From positions 248,001 to 312,000 of the forward strand of contig JAIBBY010000001.1 of the NCBI GenBank assembly GCA_019694455.1: DNA of 64,000 nucleotides. Direction: 5' to 3'. Below the pieces are notes generated by a model. That model was not told where the DNA came from and did no database searches. It saw only the letters and a list, made by a program, of their open reading frames with translations. The stretch's first letter is position 1. Every line of letters starts with the position of its first letter. Origin of the DNA: Pirellulales bacterium (GTDB taxonomy: Bacteria > Planctomycetota > Planctomycetia > Pirellulales > JAEUIK01). This document shows positions 1 through 9,104 of this stretch, in pieces. A program made the position numbers and the translations under genes.

Positions 1-276
1 TCGAATCGCATCTTGTCGGGCTATCAACTATCCGTCGTTGTCACCAGCGCCGGCGAGATTCTGCAAGGCATCATCAAGAGCGACGCCGACGACGCGATTG
101 ACCTGCTGGACGCCGAAGGACGCGTGCGCCGAGTGCCCGCGGCCGAGGTCGATGAGCGAGAAACGCAGAACGTGTCGATGATGCCCACCGGGCTCAAGGA
201 TGGGCTGACGCCCGCCGAGTTCACCGACATCATCGCGTATCTCGAAAGCCTCAAGTCCACGCCAGGCGAAAAGTAA
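1..276 (+). CDS. C-terminal fragment of a PVC-type haem-binding domain protein (partial at window edge)
   Basis: The reading frame is open from base 1 and ends at TAA 274-276, so only the last 91 codons are visible. The residues match the tail that follows the CxxCH haem site in planctomycete 'putative haem-binding domain' proteins: a strand rich in Val/Ile ending GEILQG, a short segment on the acidic DLLD, then MMPTGLKDGLTPAEFTDIIA and a final YLESLK helix. The same layout ends the protein at 39521-42430 (GQLLGG ... SLMPEGFEQKL ... ADVLAFL). The haem motif itself lies upstream, outside the window. The full protein is probably a secreted or membrane-bound dehydrogenase with HEAT repeats. The WD40 gene follows 17 bases later and is likely cotranscribed. 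Confidence 0.75.
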   Translation, partial: SNRILSGYQLSVVVTSAGEILQGIIKSDADDAIDLLDAEGRVRRVPAAEVDERETQNVSMMPTGLKDGLTPAEFTDIIAYLESLKSTPGEK

Positions 277-293
277 ACGCACGGAGACGGCCG

Positions 294-1217
294 ATGTTCA
301 GCTACCTGGAAGGGCATCAACAGCCGGTATACGCGGTCGCGTACACTCGTGACGGCAAGCACTTGGTGACAGGGGGCTTCGACAAAACGATCAAGATTTG
401 GGATCGCGCGACCGGCAAGCCGATTCGCACGCTCGCCGACCATGCCGATCGGGTACTGGCAGTGGCCGTGTCCGCCGACGGCAAACAACTTGCCTCGTCG
501 GGATTGGAAAAGACCATCCTTGTCTACGATTTGGTGGCGGCGGTGACAGCGCCGGCGGAGGGCGCGCCGCCGCTGGCGCCAAGACTCAAATTGGCAGGGC
601 ACACCGAGCGAGTCTATAGTCTTGATTTTTCTCCCGACAGCGTGCAGTTGGCATCAACCGGCGCCGACAAGACCATCAAGTTTTGGAATGTGAGCGACGG
701 CGCGAACTACGCCAATGCGGCCGGGCATACAGCGGAAGTTTACACCGTCGCCTTTCGCCCCGGCGCTAGCGAGGTGGCCTCGGCCAGCGCCGACAAATCC
801 ATCCGCCGTTGGCAATCGTCTGACGGCAAACCGCTGCAGGAACTGACCAGCGGCGTCACGGATGGTCTCTATACGCTCTGCTGGTCCCCCGACGGCGCGC
901 GCCTGGTCGCGGCGGGGCTTGCCAAGACCTGGCAATTGTGGAATGTCGGCGATGAACAGCCAGTCAAGACAGTTGCAGGCCATCGCGACTATATCTATCG
1001 GGCCACTTTCAGCCCGAGCGGTTTGCGACTCGCGACGCTGGGCTATACCGGCCAACTGATCGTCTGGGACGTCGAAACCATTCAGCCACTGCTACAAGAG
1101 AATCTTCCACTGCGCAGCGCGTTCAACGTCGCCTGGTCGCCGGACGGCGCCCAGCTTGCCATCACCGGCGCCGATCCGCGCGTGATGCTCGTAGCACTAC
1201 CCGACAACGCGCGCTGA
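294..1217 (+). CDS. WD40 repeat beta-propeller protein
   Basis: This 307-residue protein is almost entirely WD40 repeats, and about seven can be counted. Typical blades read GH..VYxxxFSPDG..LAS.G.DKTIKIWD, for example the ones ending in IKIWD, IKFWN, WQLWN and LIVWDV. That is enough for one closed seven-bladed propeller with no extra domain. No signal peptide or membrane segment is visible, so a cytoplasmic location is the simplest reading, although the upstream partner is a haem-domain protein expected outside the cytoplasm. In planctomycetes WD40 genes often sit directly downstream of cytochrome-type genes, as here. The role is probably as a protein interaction scaffold; the partner is unknown. 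ATG 294 lies 17 bases after the previous stop. Confidence 0.85.
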   Translation: MFSYLEGHQQPVYAVAYTRDGKHLVTGGFDKTIKIWDRATGKPIRTLADHADRVLAVAVSADGKQLASSGLEKTILVYDLVAAVTAPAEGAPPLAPRLKLAGHTERVYSLDFSPDSVQLASTGADKTIKFWNVSDGANYANAAGHTAEVYTVAFRPGASEVASASADKSIRRWQSSDGKPLQELTSGVTDGLYTLCWSPDGARLVAAGLAKTWQLWNVGDEQPVKTVAGHRDYIYRATFSPSGLRLATLGYTGQLIVWDVETIQPLLQENLPLRSAFNVAWSPDGAQLAITGADPRVMLVALPDNAR

Positions 1218-1373
1218 TCGACTGCCCAACTCGGGCAAATTCCATTATAAAAACCTGCGCTGACCCACTAACTAATGCGGGTCCGCTCTCTCGGCTCTGT
1301 CCCTTCGCTTGATGCTTGGCGCGGCGGCGGGCGAATTGGGCTCTTTTTTTTTGATGGCTCGGCAAGGAGCGAC

Positions 1374-4043
1374 ATGCACGATTTTCCGCTGATTTCCACC
1401 ATCGCCATGGCGTTCACCGCGGCATGGCTTTTGGGTTTGCTGACGCAGCGACTGGGACTATCGCCTATCGTCGGCTACCTCGTGGCGGGCGCCATCATCG
1501 GCCCGTACACGCCAGGCTACGTCGGCGATGTGAACATTGCGCATCAGCTAGCCGAAATTGGCGTCATTCTTTTGATGTTCGGCGTCGGCCTGCATTTCCA
1601 CTTGAAGGACCTATTGGCCGTCAAATCCGTCGCCATTCCTGGCGCCATCGGCCAAAGCCTGGTCGCAACTCTATTGGGCCTGGTTGTGTGCGTCGCGTTC
1701 GGATTTTCGTACACCACGGGCGCGGTGGTGGGCATGGCCATGGCCGTGGCCAGCACCGTGGTGCTGATGCGGGTGCTGATGGACGCCGACATGCTCAGCT
1801 CACCACAAGGTCATCTTGCGATGGGCTGGCTGCTGGTCGAAGACATTCTTACAGTCCTGGTGCTGGTGTTGATTCCCGTACTTGGGGGTGAAGACGCCAC
1901 CGCCGCGACATCCGGCGCGAGCCCAAATCTGGCAGTGGCCATCGTTTGGGCGTTCGCCAAGCTAGCGGTGCTCGTGGCCATCATCATGATCGTTGGCTCA
2001 CGCGTCATCCCGTGGGTACTCGTTCAAGTGGCGCGTTTGCGATCTCGCGAGCTATTCACCTTGACTGTGCTGGTGTTCTCCATCGCCATTGCAGTCGCGT
2101 CGTACGCGCTGTTTGGCGCCTCGATGGCGCTGGGCGCCTTTCTGGCCGGCATGATGGTCGGTCAGTCACCAGTCAGTCATCAGGCCGCCGCCGACGCGCT
2201 GCCTATGCGTGACGCGTTCGCCGTGCTGTTCTTCGTCTCCGTGGGCATGCTATTCGACCCAATCTTTGTCTTACAGGAGCCGCTGTTGATCCTCGCCGCC
2301 TTGGCGATCATCTTGATCGTCAAGCCACTGGCGGCGCTCACAATTGTGGTGTTGCTTGGACAATCGGCCCGTACGGCATTAACGGTAGCGCTGGCGCTAA
2401 CGCAAATTGGCGAGTTTTCGTTCATTCTTTCCGACGCCGCTCGCGCCCATCGCTTGATGCCCGACTCGGGTCATAACATGCTGGTCGCGGCCGCGATCAT
2501 CACCATTACGCTCAACCCGCTGATCTTCCGCACATTGCTGCCGCTGGAAGCGTGGCTTCGCAAGCGGCCCAGGCTCTGGTCTCTGCTCAACGGTCGCGCC
2601 GAAAAGCGCGCGCTCGAGGTGAATCAACACACCGAGCATCAATTGGCCGCAGCGCCTCAGCAGGCGCAGCGATTGGCCATTGTCGTTGGTTACGGACCAG
2701 TGGGCCGCTCGGTCCGGCGACTACTGAGCGAAGCCGGCCTGACGGTCGTGGTGATCGACCTGAACATGGACACGGTGTCGGAACTGACCGCGCAGGGAGA
2801 CTTGGCCGTCTTTGGAGACGCCTCGAACGAATCGATCCTGGAACAAGCGGGCATGCGCCGCGCATCGCATTTGGTGCTTACTTTGCCGCAATCCTCTGCC
2901 CGCGTGGCAGTTGTCACCGCGGCGCGCAACTTGAACTCGGACGCGCGCATCCTGGTCCGCGCTCACTATCTGCGGGAGCGAGAAGACTTGGAAAAGGTGG
3001 GGGCCACCGCGGCGGTGTTCGAAGAGGCCGAAGTGGCCGTGGCGTTGGCCCGCCTGGTGCTTGCCGACACCGGCACGCACCGCCACGCGATGGAAAGCAA
3101 GATCCGCGACCTGCGTTTGCAACTCATTCGCGAGAATATGACGAACATTCAATCGCGACGAGTGCGCGGGATCATGGTGCCGTGGACTCGCGTCCGCAAG
3201 CTGCCAACCTCGGCCAGCCAGCAAGAGGTGCTGCGCGAAATTGCCGAGCAGCGCTTCTCGCGCTGGCCCGTGACCGATGGCGCAACGGGGCGCGTGGTGG
3301 GATATCTGTTGGCCAAGGATCTGATTGCCGACGTATCGGCCAATGGAGACTGGACCCGCTTGGTCCGCCCCTTGCGATCGGCCCGCCCGGACGACGACAT
3401 TGAATCGACCTTGTTGCAAATGCAAAGCCAGGGGGCGACGGTTTGCATTGTGGAGGACGCCGGGGCGCCAATCGGTATGCTCACGCTGGAAGACATCCTG
3501 GAGCAGGTCGTCGGCCGAATCGAAGACGAGTATCCGCATGAAGCCACCATGTCGCTGGCCGATGCCGTGCGCGCCGGCGGCGTTGTGCTGAAGTTGCGCG
3601 GAACCCAGCGCGAGGAGATCATTGCCGAATTGGCGGCCGCCATTTCGGCATCACGCTTGCCGCTCGGCGCGCGCGTCGCCGAACTAGCGCTGGCGCGCGA
3701 GCAGGAACTGTCGACCGACCTGGGAGTTGGCGTGGCGATACCTCACGCCCGCTGTCCCAACCTGGCCGAACCACTGGTGGTGTTGGGGCGTTCTGCGGAG
3801 GGCATCGAGTTTTCGTCGCAATCGCAAAAGCCGGTGCGACTCGTGCTGTTGCTGGTCACGCCACTCGAGCATCCCGATGTGCAACTGACGTTGCTTGCGC
3901 AACTGGCACGTCTGGCCGCCGACGAATCGGCGCGGCACGGCATCGCCGCCGCTGCCAGCGCTGAGGAGATCATCGACATTATCGCGGAGGATCGGCAGCC
4001 GATCGCCAGTTCGGAAATTGGTGCGGAGACCAATGCCGAGTAA
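1374..4043 (+). CDS. CPA2-type cation:proton antiporter fused to RCK (TrkA-N), CBS pair and PTS EIIA domains
   Basis: The frame is open from 1275, but ATG 1374 has AAGGAG four bases upstream and starts the first membrane helix region, giving 889 residues. Residues about 5-400 form a polytopic Na/H exchanger domain of the KefB/CPA2 type (GYLVAGAIIGPYTPG, FGVGLHF, GEFSFIL). Residues about 433-550 are a TrkA-N Rossmann domain (VVGYGPVGRSVRRLL). Residues about 596-725 are two CBS motifs resembling those of CorC/TlyC proteins, in the place where a TrkA-C domain is often found. Residues about 735-885 are a PTS EIIA type-2 domain with the phosphorylatable His791 in AIPHAR. The protein should exchange K+ or Na+ for H+ at the inner membrane, gated by nucleotide, adenosine ligand and possibly phosphoryl input. 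The EIIA assignment is firm by motif; its regulatory use is inferred. Confidence 0.9.
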   Translation: MHDFPLISTIAMAFTAAWLLGLLTQRLGLSPIVGYLVAGAIIGPYTPGYVGDVNIAHQLAEIGVILLMFGVGLHFHLKDLLAVKSVAIPGAIGQSLVATLLGLVVCVAFGFSYTTGAVVGMAMAVASTVVLMRVLMDADMLSSPQGHLAMGWLLVEDILTVLVLVLIPVLGGEDATAATSGASPNLAVAIVWAFAKLAVLVAIIMIVGSRVIPWVLVQVARLRSRELFTLTVLVFSIAIAVASYALFGASMALGAFLAGMMVGQSPVSHQAAADALPMRDAFAVLFFVSVGMLFDPIFVLQEPLLILAALAIILIVKPLAALTIVVLLGQSARTALTVALALTQIGEFSFILSDAARAHRLMPDSGHNMLVAAAIITITLNPLIFRTLLPLEAWLRKRPRLWSLLNGRAEKRALEVNQHTEHQLAAAPQQAQRLAIVVGYGPVGRSVRRLLSEAGLTVVVIDLNMDTVSELTAQGDLAVFGDASNESILEQAGMRRASHLVLTLPQSSARVAVVTAARNLNSDARILVRAHYLREREDLEKVGATAAVFEEAEVAVALARLVLADTGTHRHAMESKIRDLRLQLIRENMTNIQSRRVRGIMVPWTRVRKLPTSASQQEVLREIAEQRFSRWPVTDGATGRVVGYLLAKDLIADVSANGDWTRLVRPLRSARPDDDIESTLLQMQSQGATVCIVEDAGAPIGMLTLEDILEQVVGRIEDEYPHEATMSLADAVRAGGVVLKLRGTQREEIIAELAAAISASRLPLGARVAELALAREQELSTDLGVGVAIPHARCPNLAEPLVVLGRSAEGIEFSSQSQKPVRLVLLLVTPLEHPDVQLTLLAQLARLAADESARHGIAAAASAEEIIDIIAEDRQPIASSEIGAETNAE

Positions 4044-4058
4044 CCTGCGCGCAGACAG

Positions 4059-4565
4059 CTAGCTCGCGTCGTCACCCGAGGGACCGTACATGCCCGGCAC
4101 TGGGATGTTGTTCAACCGCAGGTACACGCACAAGTGCGCGCGGTGGTGGATAAGGTGGTTCAGCACAAAGCTACGAATAACCGCCGCGCGCGGAATGGTG
4201 AAAATCGGTTTGCCCGCTTGCAACAACGACCACTGCACCCCCAGGTCTTCGTCTTTGACGGCGGCAATCGCCTTGCGCGCGGCGGCGACATTCTGATCGA
4301 AAAGCGCCAGCACCTCATTGCGCGTTTTGAGATCGGGCGACTGATACGGCTCGCCGCCGGCGGGCGCCAAATCCCAAGAAGTTTGCGTCAGCGTGCCCTC
4401 GACCCAGCCAGGAATCTCTGCCAGGTGATTGGCGTTCCAGCCGATGGTTCGAAATTTCGGATGCGCCTGCCAGGCGAACTTGTCGTCGGGAATCGTCGCC
4501 AACACCTTACGTGTGTTGGCTATCTCCTGGTCGAACTCAGGCAGAATCTGCTGCGCATAACTCAT
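4059..4565 (-). CDS. DinB-family (DfsB/YfiT-like four-helix) protein
   Basis: The frame extends to 4610, but the ATG at 4563-4565 is preceded by AAGGAG with suitable spacing, giving 168 residues, the usual DinB size. The family is a four-helix bundle with a metal-binding histidine triad. Candidate ligands are the His in NANHLAEIP near residue 50 and the pair in LNHLIHHRAHL near the C-terminus, with the typical LRLNNIPVPGMYGPS ending. DinB-like proteins include thiol-dependent transferases and DNA-damage-inducible proteins; the substrate cannot be read here. The gene converges on the antiporter gene with 15 bases between the stops. Confidence 0.85.
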   Translation of the reverse strand: MSYAQQILPEFDQEIANTRKVLATIPDDKFAWQAHPKFRTIGWNANHLAEIPGWVEGTLTQTSWDLAPAGGEPYQSPDLKTRNEVLALFDQNVAAARKAIAAVKDEDLGVQWSLLQAGKPIFTIPRAAVIRSFVLNHLIHHRAHLCVYLRLNNIPVPGMYGPSGDDAS

Positions 4566-4637
4566 GGTCGTCTCCTTCAATGGCTGAACGCATGACATGT
4601 CCCCCGGCATGTCGCGCCATGAGCATACGCCATGTGG

Positions 4638-5498
4638 CTACGACGCGACAGAGGGCGCGCTTGGCGCCGCTGGCGGAGCGATGGGGAGCTTGATGGTAAA
4701 GGCGGTCCCTTTGCCAACGGTGCTCTCTACGCGAATGCGACCGCGATGAGCTTCGATGATCTCGCGGCAATGCGCCAGTCCCAGTCCAGTCCCTCCCTTG
4801 CCCGAATCGTCTGGTCCGCGCTTGGTGGTGAACAAGGGATCGAAGATGCGGCGCAGGTGTTCGGGAGCGATGCCGGTTCCCGTGTCGCGAACCACCAGAT
4901 TAACCATCTGACCGTCGGGGTCGGGATGCAGTTTGATGATGAGCCGCCCCCCTTGCGGCATTGCCTGCCGCGCATTGATGAGCAGGTTGACGACGATCTG
5001 TTGAATTTGGTTGCCGCTTGCCAGGACCGCTGGCACGGCCTGAAACTGTTTCTCCACGGCAACTCGATACTTGTTCAACTCGCGTTCGAGCAGGAGCAGC
5101 GTATCGTCGACGAGTGCGGCCAGATCGGTCGGTTCCAGCGAGCCGGCCCGGTTGCGCGCCATGCCAAGGATGCTGCCCGTGATCTTGGCGGCACGAGTTC
5201 CGGCCGCAAGAATCTTTTCGAGCGCCTTGTCGCGGCTGGCATCGTCGCGATTGCGCAGGCCAAGCTTGGCGTAGTTGATGATAGTCATCAACACATTGTT
5301 GAATTCGTGCGCCGTGGTGCTCGTCAACTCGCCAATCGCCGACATGCGCTGTGCGTTAGCGAGCTGTTCCTTGAGCAGCGCCACCTGTTCGGCCAGCGAC
5401 GGCGCCGACTGCGCGCTGGCGGGCGGCGGCGGAGCGTCATGACTCGCCGGCGGCTGATGGCTGCCCACAGAATTCGCCTCGCGTGTGCAGTTTGACAT
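4638..5498 (-). CDS. Soluble sensor histidine kinase, no recognisable sensor domain
   Basis: The product has 286 residues. After a Pro/Ala-rich N-terminus and a short coiled-coil (LAEQVALLKEQLANAQ) comes an H-box of the type TAHEFNN with the likely phosphorylated His64. The HATPase domain follows, with N-box NLLINARQAM, G1 DTGTGIAP, F-box DPLFTTK and G2 GGTGLGL. The EFNN form of the H-box is seen in HisKA subgroups related to NtrB-like kinases. There is no transmembrane segment or PAS/GAF domain, so the input is either the short N-terminus or a partner protein. No response regulator is encoded nearby. The Ala/Pro-rich tail after the last strand is probably disordered. Confidence 0.88.
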   Translation of the reverse strand: MSNCTREANSVGSHQPPASHDAPPPPASAQSAPSLAEQVALLKEQLANAQRMSAIGELTSTTAHEFNNVLMTIINYAKLGLRNRDDASRDKALEKILAAGTRAAKITGSILGMARNRAGSLEPTDLAALVDDTLLLLERELNKYRVAVEKQFQAVPAVLASGNQIQQIVVNLLINARQAMPQGGRLIIKLHPDPDGQMVNLVVRDTGTGIAPEHLRRIFDPLFTTKRGPDDSGKGGTGLGLAHCREIIEAHRGRIRVESTVGKGTAFTIKLPIAPPAAPSAPSVAS

Positions 5499-5601
5499 GC
5501 TTACCGTGTGTGCGCCGTCTGGCCCAATTGCCGAACGCGAATGTCTTAACTATTGATGCGATGGGACCTTGCGTAACCAGTAGACTTATCGACCGCTGCC
5601 G

Positions 5602-5630
5602 TACCCGACTCAAGGAGCGGCCGCTATAAT
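5602..5630 (+). promoter_or_regulatory. Possible promoter for the small gene at 5684
   Basis: A perfect TATAAT lies at 5625-5630, 54 bases before the ATG at 5684. The matching -35 position (around 5602-5607) is poor, so this is a -10 match in the right place rather than a full consensus promoter. Confidence 0.3.
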
Positions 5631-5683
5631 CGCCGCTCGCCGCACTGAAGCGGCGCAAGTTAACCGGTCTAAGGAAAGCAGGG

Positions 5684-5971
5684 ATGCTCACAGTTCAAGT
5701 GCTAGAGCAAGCGCTGGCGGCGCTGCGCCAGCTTGGGGTGGAACCTCGGCTTGAATGGCTGGCAGGGCAGGGGGGAGGGGAGTGCGAGTTTGGTGGGCGG
5801 CGCTGGTTGTTTCTCGACCTGGGGCAGTCGCCAAGCGAGCAATTGGATCTGGCGCTTTCATGCCTGGAGACTCAAACGGCACTTGCCGCCTTAGAACTAC
5901 AGGCCGAACTGGCGCTGGTGCTCAACCGCCGCAAGTGCGCGACTCAGGAGAAGCTGGCGGCGAAAAAGTAA
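5684..5971 (+). CDS. Small conserved-looking protein of unknown function (95 aa)
   Basis: I do not recognise this protein. ATG 5684 has AAGGAAAG about 10 bases upstream and a TATAAT further up, so the gene is probably real. The product is Leu/Ala-rich and helical, with a central Gly-rich strand segment around residues 22-45 (GGRRWLFLDLG) and a basic C-terminus; no signal peptide or membrane helix is visible. The bases coding for the central GQGGG contain the G-rich motif found elsewhere in the window. Its last 50 bases overlap, on the opposite strand, the 3' end of nadD. Confidence 0.6.
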   Translation: MLTVQVLEQALAALRQLGVEPRLEWLAGQGGGECEFGGRRWLFLDLGQSPSEQLDLALSCLETQTALAALELQAELALVLNRRKCATQEKLAAKK

Positions 5972-6584
5972 GCTCCGGCGCGCGATAGAGGCCGGCGACC
6001 TCGATGAACTTTTCGACGGCTCGCGGCGTGCGGTAGCGAATGCTTAACCCTTGGCTGACGCGCCGCCTTAGCATGCTGGCCGACAAGTCAACTCGCGGCA
6101 TCTCGATTTGATAAGGTTCGAACTCGGCCAACCGCTCGCGGGAGACTAACTCGGACAACGTGTCCAGCCGGGCCCGCTCCGCGCCCGTGCGGCGGGCGAT
6201 CACCAGCATGGCCAACTCGCAGATGCGGGCAGGCTCGCGCCAGGTGGGCAGGTCGATCAGCGAATCGGCGCCCAGTATCAAAAACAGCTCGCGCGTTGGC
6301 TCGTCGGCACGTAGTTGGGCCAAGGTGTCTACCGTGTAGCTGACTCCGCCGCGGTCGATCTCCAACGTGCTGATCGCAAAGGCCGAATTGCCGCCAATTG
6401 CCAGCTTTAGCATTTCGACGCGCCGCTGCGCATCGGTGATGGGGCGCCCTTGCTTATGCGGCGCCTGCGAGTTCGGCACGAACCAGACCTGGTCGAGGCG
6501 GCACTCTTCGCGCGCGGTCTCGGCCAGGAGCAAATGTCCGTAGTGAATCGGATCGAAGGTGCCACCAAACAGACCGAGCCGCAT
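5922..6584 (-). CDS. nadD: Nicotinate-nucleotide adenylyltransferase (NadD)
   Basis: The product (220 aa) adenylates nicotinate mononucleotide to deamido-NAD, the penultimate step of NAD synthesis, in the cytoplasm. The N-terminus carries the nucleotidyltransferase signature GGTFDPIHYGHL with the catalytic HxGH. Further family marks are FVPNSQAPHK, DTLAQL and FLILGADSL. The C-terminal motif is SASMLRRRV, a variant of the usual SST.IR, followed by VEKFIEVAGLYR. Length is normal apart from about 20 extra residues at the C-terminus, which fall where the gene overlaps the small gene on the other strand. Start is ATG 6582-6584; no strong ribosome site is visible. Confidence 0.93.
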   Translation of the reverse strand: MRLGLFGGTFDPIHYGHLLLAETAREECRLDQVWFVPNSQAPHKQGRPITDAQRRVEMLKLAIGGNSAFAISTLEIDRGGVSYTVDTLAQLRADEPTRELFLILGADSLIDLPTWREPARICELAMLVIARRTGAERARLDTLSELVSRERLAEFEPYQIEMPRVDLSASMLRRRVSQGLSIRYRTPRAVEKFIEVAGLYRAPELTFSPPASPESRTCGG

Positions 6585-6721
6585 GCGATTGTCGCGAGAC
6601 CGTGTTCCGGGTAGTGTAAATTAGTTCAGATCACTCGCCGCTGCCGGCGAGTAAGCCGTTATCGTATGCGTCATACCCCATTGTCTCCAATGGCTACCCG
6701 CGAGTCGCCGCCCCGTCACGG

Positions 6722-9004
6722 ATGAAACAACAGCAGCACGCACTGTTCGAGGCCGAGCCTGACCCCTGGCGGCTTGACGACGACCCCATAGTGGTGGCCG
6801 ATGTCGTCTTCGCTGCCGGGCCAACTGGGACGTATACCTACCGCGTGCCCGAGCGGTTGTTGAAATCGGCGGAACCGGGTCGGCGGGTGCGGGCTCCGTT
6901 TGGCCGAGGCAATCGGTTGGTGACTGGCTACTGCGTTGAGGTGGCGGCGCGGGCGATCGACCGGCGGCGGCTGAAAGACATCAGCGGCGTCGTCGACGAT
7001 CAGGCGCTGCTGTCGCCAGCGATGTTGCGGCTGACTCGGTGGATCGCCGAACACTACCTTTGCGAATGGGGGCAGGCGCTAGAGGCGGTCTTGCCGGCGG
7101 GCGTGCGTGGCAAGGCAGGCACGCGCGTGGCGACCTTTCTGGAAATCTCCGATCAAGGTCGCGCCGCGCTGGCAACCGAAAAGCTGCCCAAGAAGCAGAA
7201 ACAGGCCCTTGCCGTTCTGGCTGACGAAGCCCGGGCGCTTGCGCCCAACGAGTTGGCGTCGCTTGCCGGGTGTACTTTGGCGCCGATCGCGGCGTTGCGG
7301 TCGCGGCACTACATACGCACGGTACACAAGCGAGTGAAGACCGGGGAGTTGCGAAAACGCCCCACCGAGAAACCTGAAAAGCTGCATCTGAACGTCGACC
7401 AGCAGGCGGCGCTCGATTTGATCGTGGCGTCCATCCACGCGCGGCGACACGAGGTGATCTTGCTGCACGGCGTGACCGGCAGCGGCAAGACCGAGGTGTA
7501 CATTCGCGCCATTGAGGAGGCGGTGGCATTCGGCCGCACGGCGATCGTGCTGGTGCCCGAAATCAGCCTGACGCCGCAAACCGTGGCGCGGTTTCGCACG
7601 CGGTTTCCGGGCGTGGCGGTCTTGCACAGCCATCAGACCGACGCCGAACGTCATTGGCATTGGGAAGAAATCGCCGCCGAACGCGTGCAGGTCGTGGTGG
7701 GTCCGCGCAGCGCGATCTTTGCGCCGATACCGCACCTGGGATTGATCGTGCTCGACGAAGAGCATGAATCGTCGTTCAAGCAAGAAACGACGCCCCGCTA
7801 TCACGCCCGCGACGTGGCGCTGCGCCGCGCGGCGGACGAGAACATTCCGCTCGTGTTGGGCTCGGCGACGCCGTCGCTCGAAAGCTGGCATCGAGCGCGC
7901 GAGGGAGCGTATCGGCTAGTGGAGATGCCGCGCCGCGTGTTCGATCGGCCGATGCCCGACGTGGTGACGATCGACATGCTCAGCGCTCAACAAGGTCGTC
8001 CGCGCCGCAGCGCCTTGAGCGCCCCGCTCACCAAGGCCATGGAGCAGGCGCTCGACACCGGCGGCCAGGTGATCTTGTTGCTCAATCGACGCGGCTTTGC
8101 AACGCACATTCAATGCCCATCCTGCGCGCTGGTGGTGCGCTGCCCGCGCTGCGACATCGCGCTGATCCATCATCGGCAGCAAGAGATCGCCCTGTGCCAC
8201 TACTGCGACTACCAGATTCCGCCGCCGACCGAATGCCCCGAGTGCCGGTTTGCGGGGATCGCGTATGGCGGCATCGGCACCGAGCGGTTGGAGGCCGAGG
8301 TGCGCACGCGCTTTGCCAACTATTCGTGCTTGCGGATGGACACCGATGCAATGCGCGGCCCCGGCGCGCACGAGCGGGCGCTGGACAAGTTCCGGCATGG
8401 CGAGGTGCAAATCCTGCTCGGCACGCAGATGATCGCCAAAGGACTCGACTTCCCGAATGTCACACTGGTCGGCGTGGTGAACGCCGACATCGCGCTGCAC
8501 TTGCCCGACTTTCGCGCCTCGGAGCGGACCTTTCAGATTTTGTCGCAGGTGGCGGGGCGCACCGGGCGCGGTGAGAAAGGGGGGCGCGTGCTGGTGCAGA
8601 CGCTCAATCCGCATCATCCATCGATCGAAGCGGCGGCGCGACACGATTTTCAAGGCTTTGCGACCGTCGAACTGGAAGGGCGCCGCGCGCTGGGGTACCC
8701 CCCGTTTGGCGAACTGATCCGGGTGATTGTGCGCGGTGAGCAGCAACCGCAAGTCGAGAGCTTTGCCGAGCACCTGGTCAGCGAGTTGACCGGCGCGCTC
8801 TCGGGGGAGGCGCCGCCGTGGCGCGTGCTGGGCCCCGCCTTGGCGCCGATCGCCAAGCTACGCGGCGAGTATCGCTACCATCTGCAACTGCAAGGCCACG
8901 ATGGCGACGCGCTGCGCCGGGCCGTGCGGAAGGTCACAGCCGCCGCGCAGCCACCCGAGGGCATCTTGTGGGCGGTCGACGTCGACCCAACAAGCATGCT
9001 GTAG
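6722..9004 (+). CDS. priA: Primosomal protein N' / replication restart helicase PriA
   Basis: The 760-residue protein has all PriA parts. The N-terminal 3'-DNA-binding domain is recognisable by VADVVFAAG..TYTYRVPE and the LRLTRWIAEHYLCEWGQAL segment. The helicase core begins near residue 240, with Walker A GVTGSGKTEVY at about 250 and the DEEH box at about 344. Between the helicase lobes, residues about 465-512 hold the paired zinc-binding cysteines (CPSC, CPRC, CHYC, CPEC). Motifs VI and QVAGRTGR follow. PriA loads DnaB at stalled forks through PriB/DnaT-type factors; none of these partners is nearby. ATG 6722 gives a slightly extended, acidic N-terminus. No operon partner is evident. Confidence 0.96.
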   Translation: MKQQQHALFEAEPDPWRLDDDPIVVADVVFAAGPTGTYTYRVPERLLKSAEPGRRVRAPFGRGNRLVTGYCVEVAARAIDRRRLKDISGVVDDQALLSPAMLRLTRWIAEHYLCEWGQALEAVLPAGVRGKAGTRVATFLEISDQGRAALATEKLPKKQKQALAVLADEARALAPNELASLAGCTLAPIAALRSRHYIRTVHKRVKTGELRKRPTEKPEKLHLNVDQQAALDLIVASIHARRHEVILLHGVTGSGKTEVYIRAIEEAVAFGRTAIVLVPEISLTPQTVARFRTRFPGVAVLHSHQTDAERHWHWEEIAAERVQVVVGPRSAIFAPIPHLGLIVLDEEHESSFKQETTPRYHARDVALRRAADENIPLVLGSATPSLESWHRAREGAYRLVEMPRRVFDRPMPDVVTIDMLSAQQGRPRRSALSAPLTKAMEQALDTGGQVILLLNRRGFATHIQCPSCALVVRCPRCDIALIHHRQQEIALCHYCDYQIPPPTECPECRFAGIAYGGIGTERLEAEVRTRFANYSCLRMDTDAMRGPGAHERALDKFRHGEVQILLGTQMIAKGLDFPNVTLVGVVNADIALHLPDFRASERTFQILSQVAGRTGRGEKGGRVLVQTLNPHHPSIEAAARHDFQGFATVELEGRRALGYPPFGELIRVIVRGEQQPQVESFAEHLVSELTGALSGEAPPWRVLGPALAPIAKLRGEYRYHLQLQGHDGDALRRAVRKVTAAAQPPEGILWAVDVDPTSML

Positions 9005-9104
9005 CCAACGGCTGCTCATCTGCGCTTGATTTGATCTTGGTCGGGCCGCTCATTCCCGCGTAAAATGGACGGCGTGGGCAAGCTGTGCGGTTTGTGGACA
9101 GTTC

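Noticed and set aside
4632-5495. 287-codon open frame antisense to the histidine kinase
   Set aside because: The kinase H, N and G boxes are on the other strand; this frame shows no domain.
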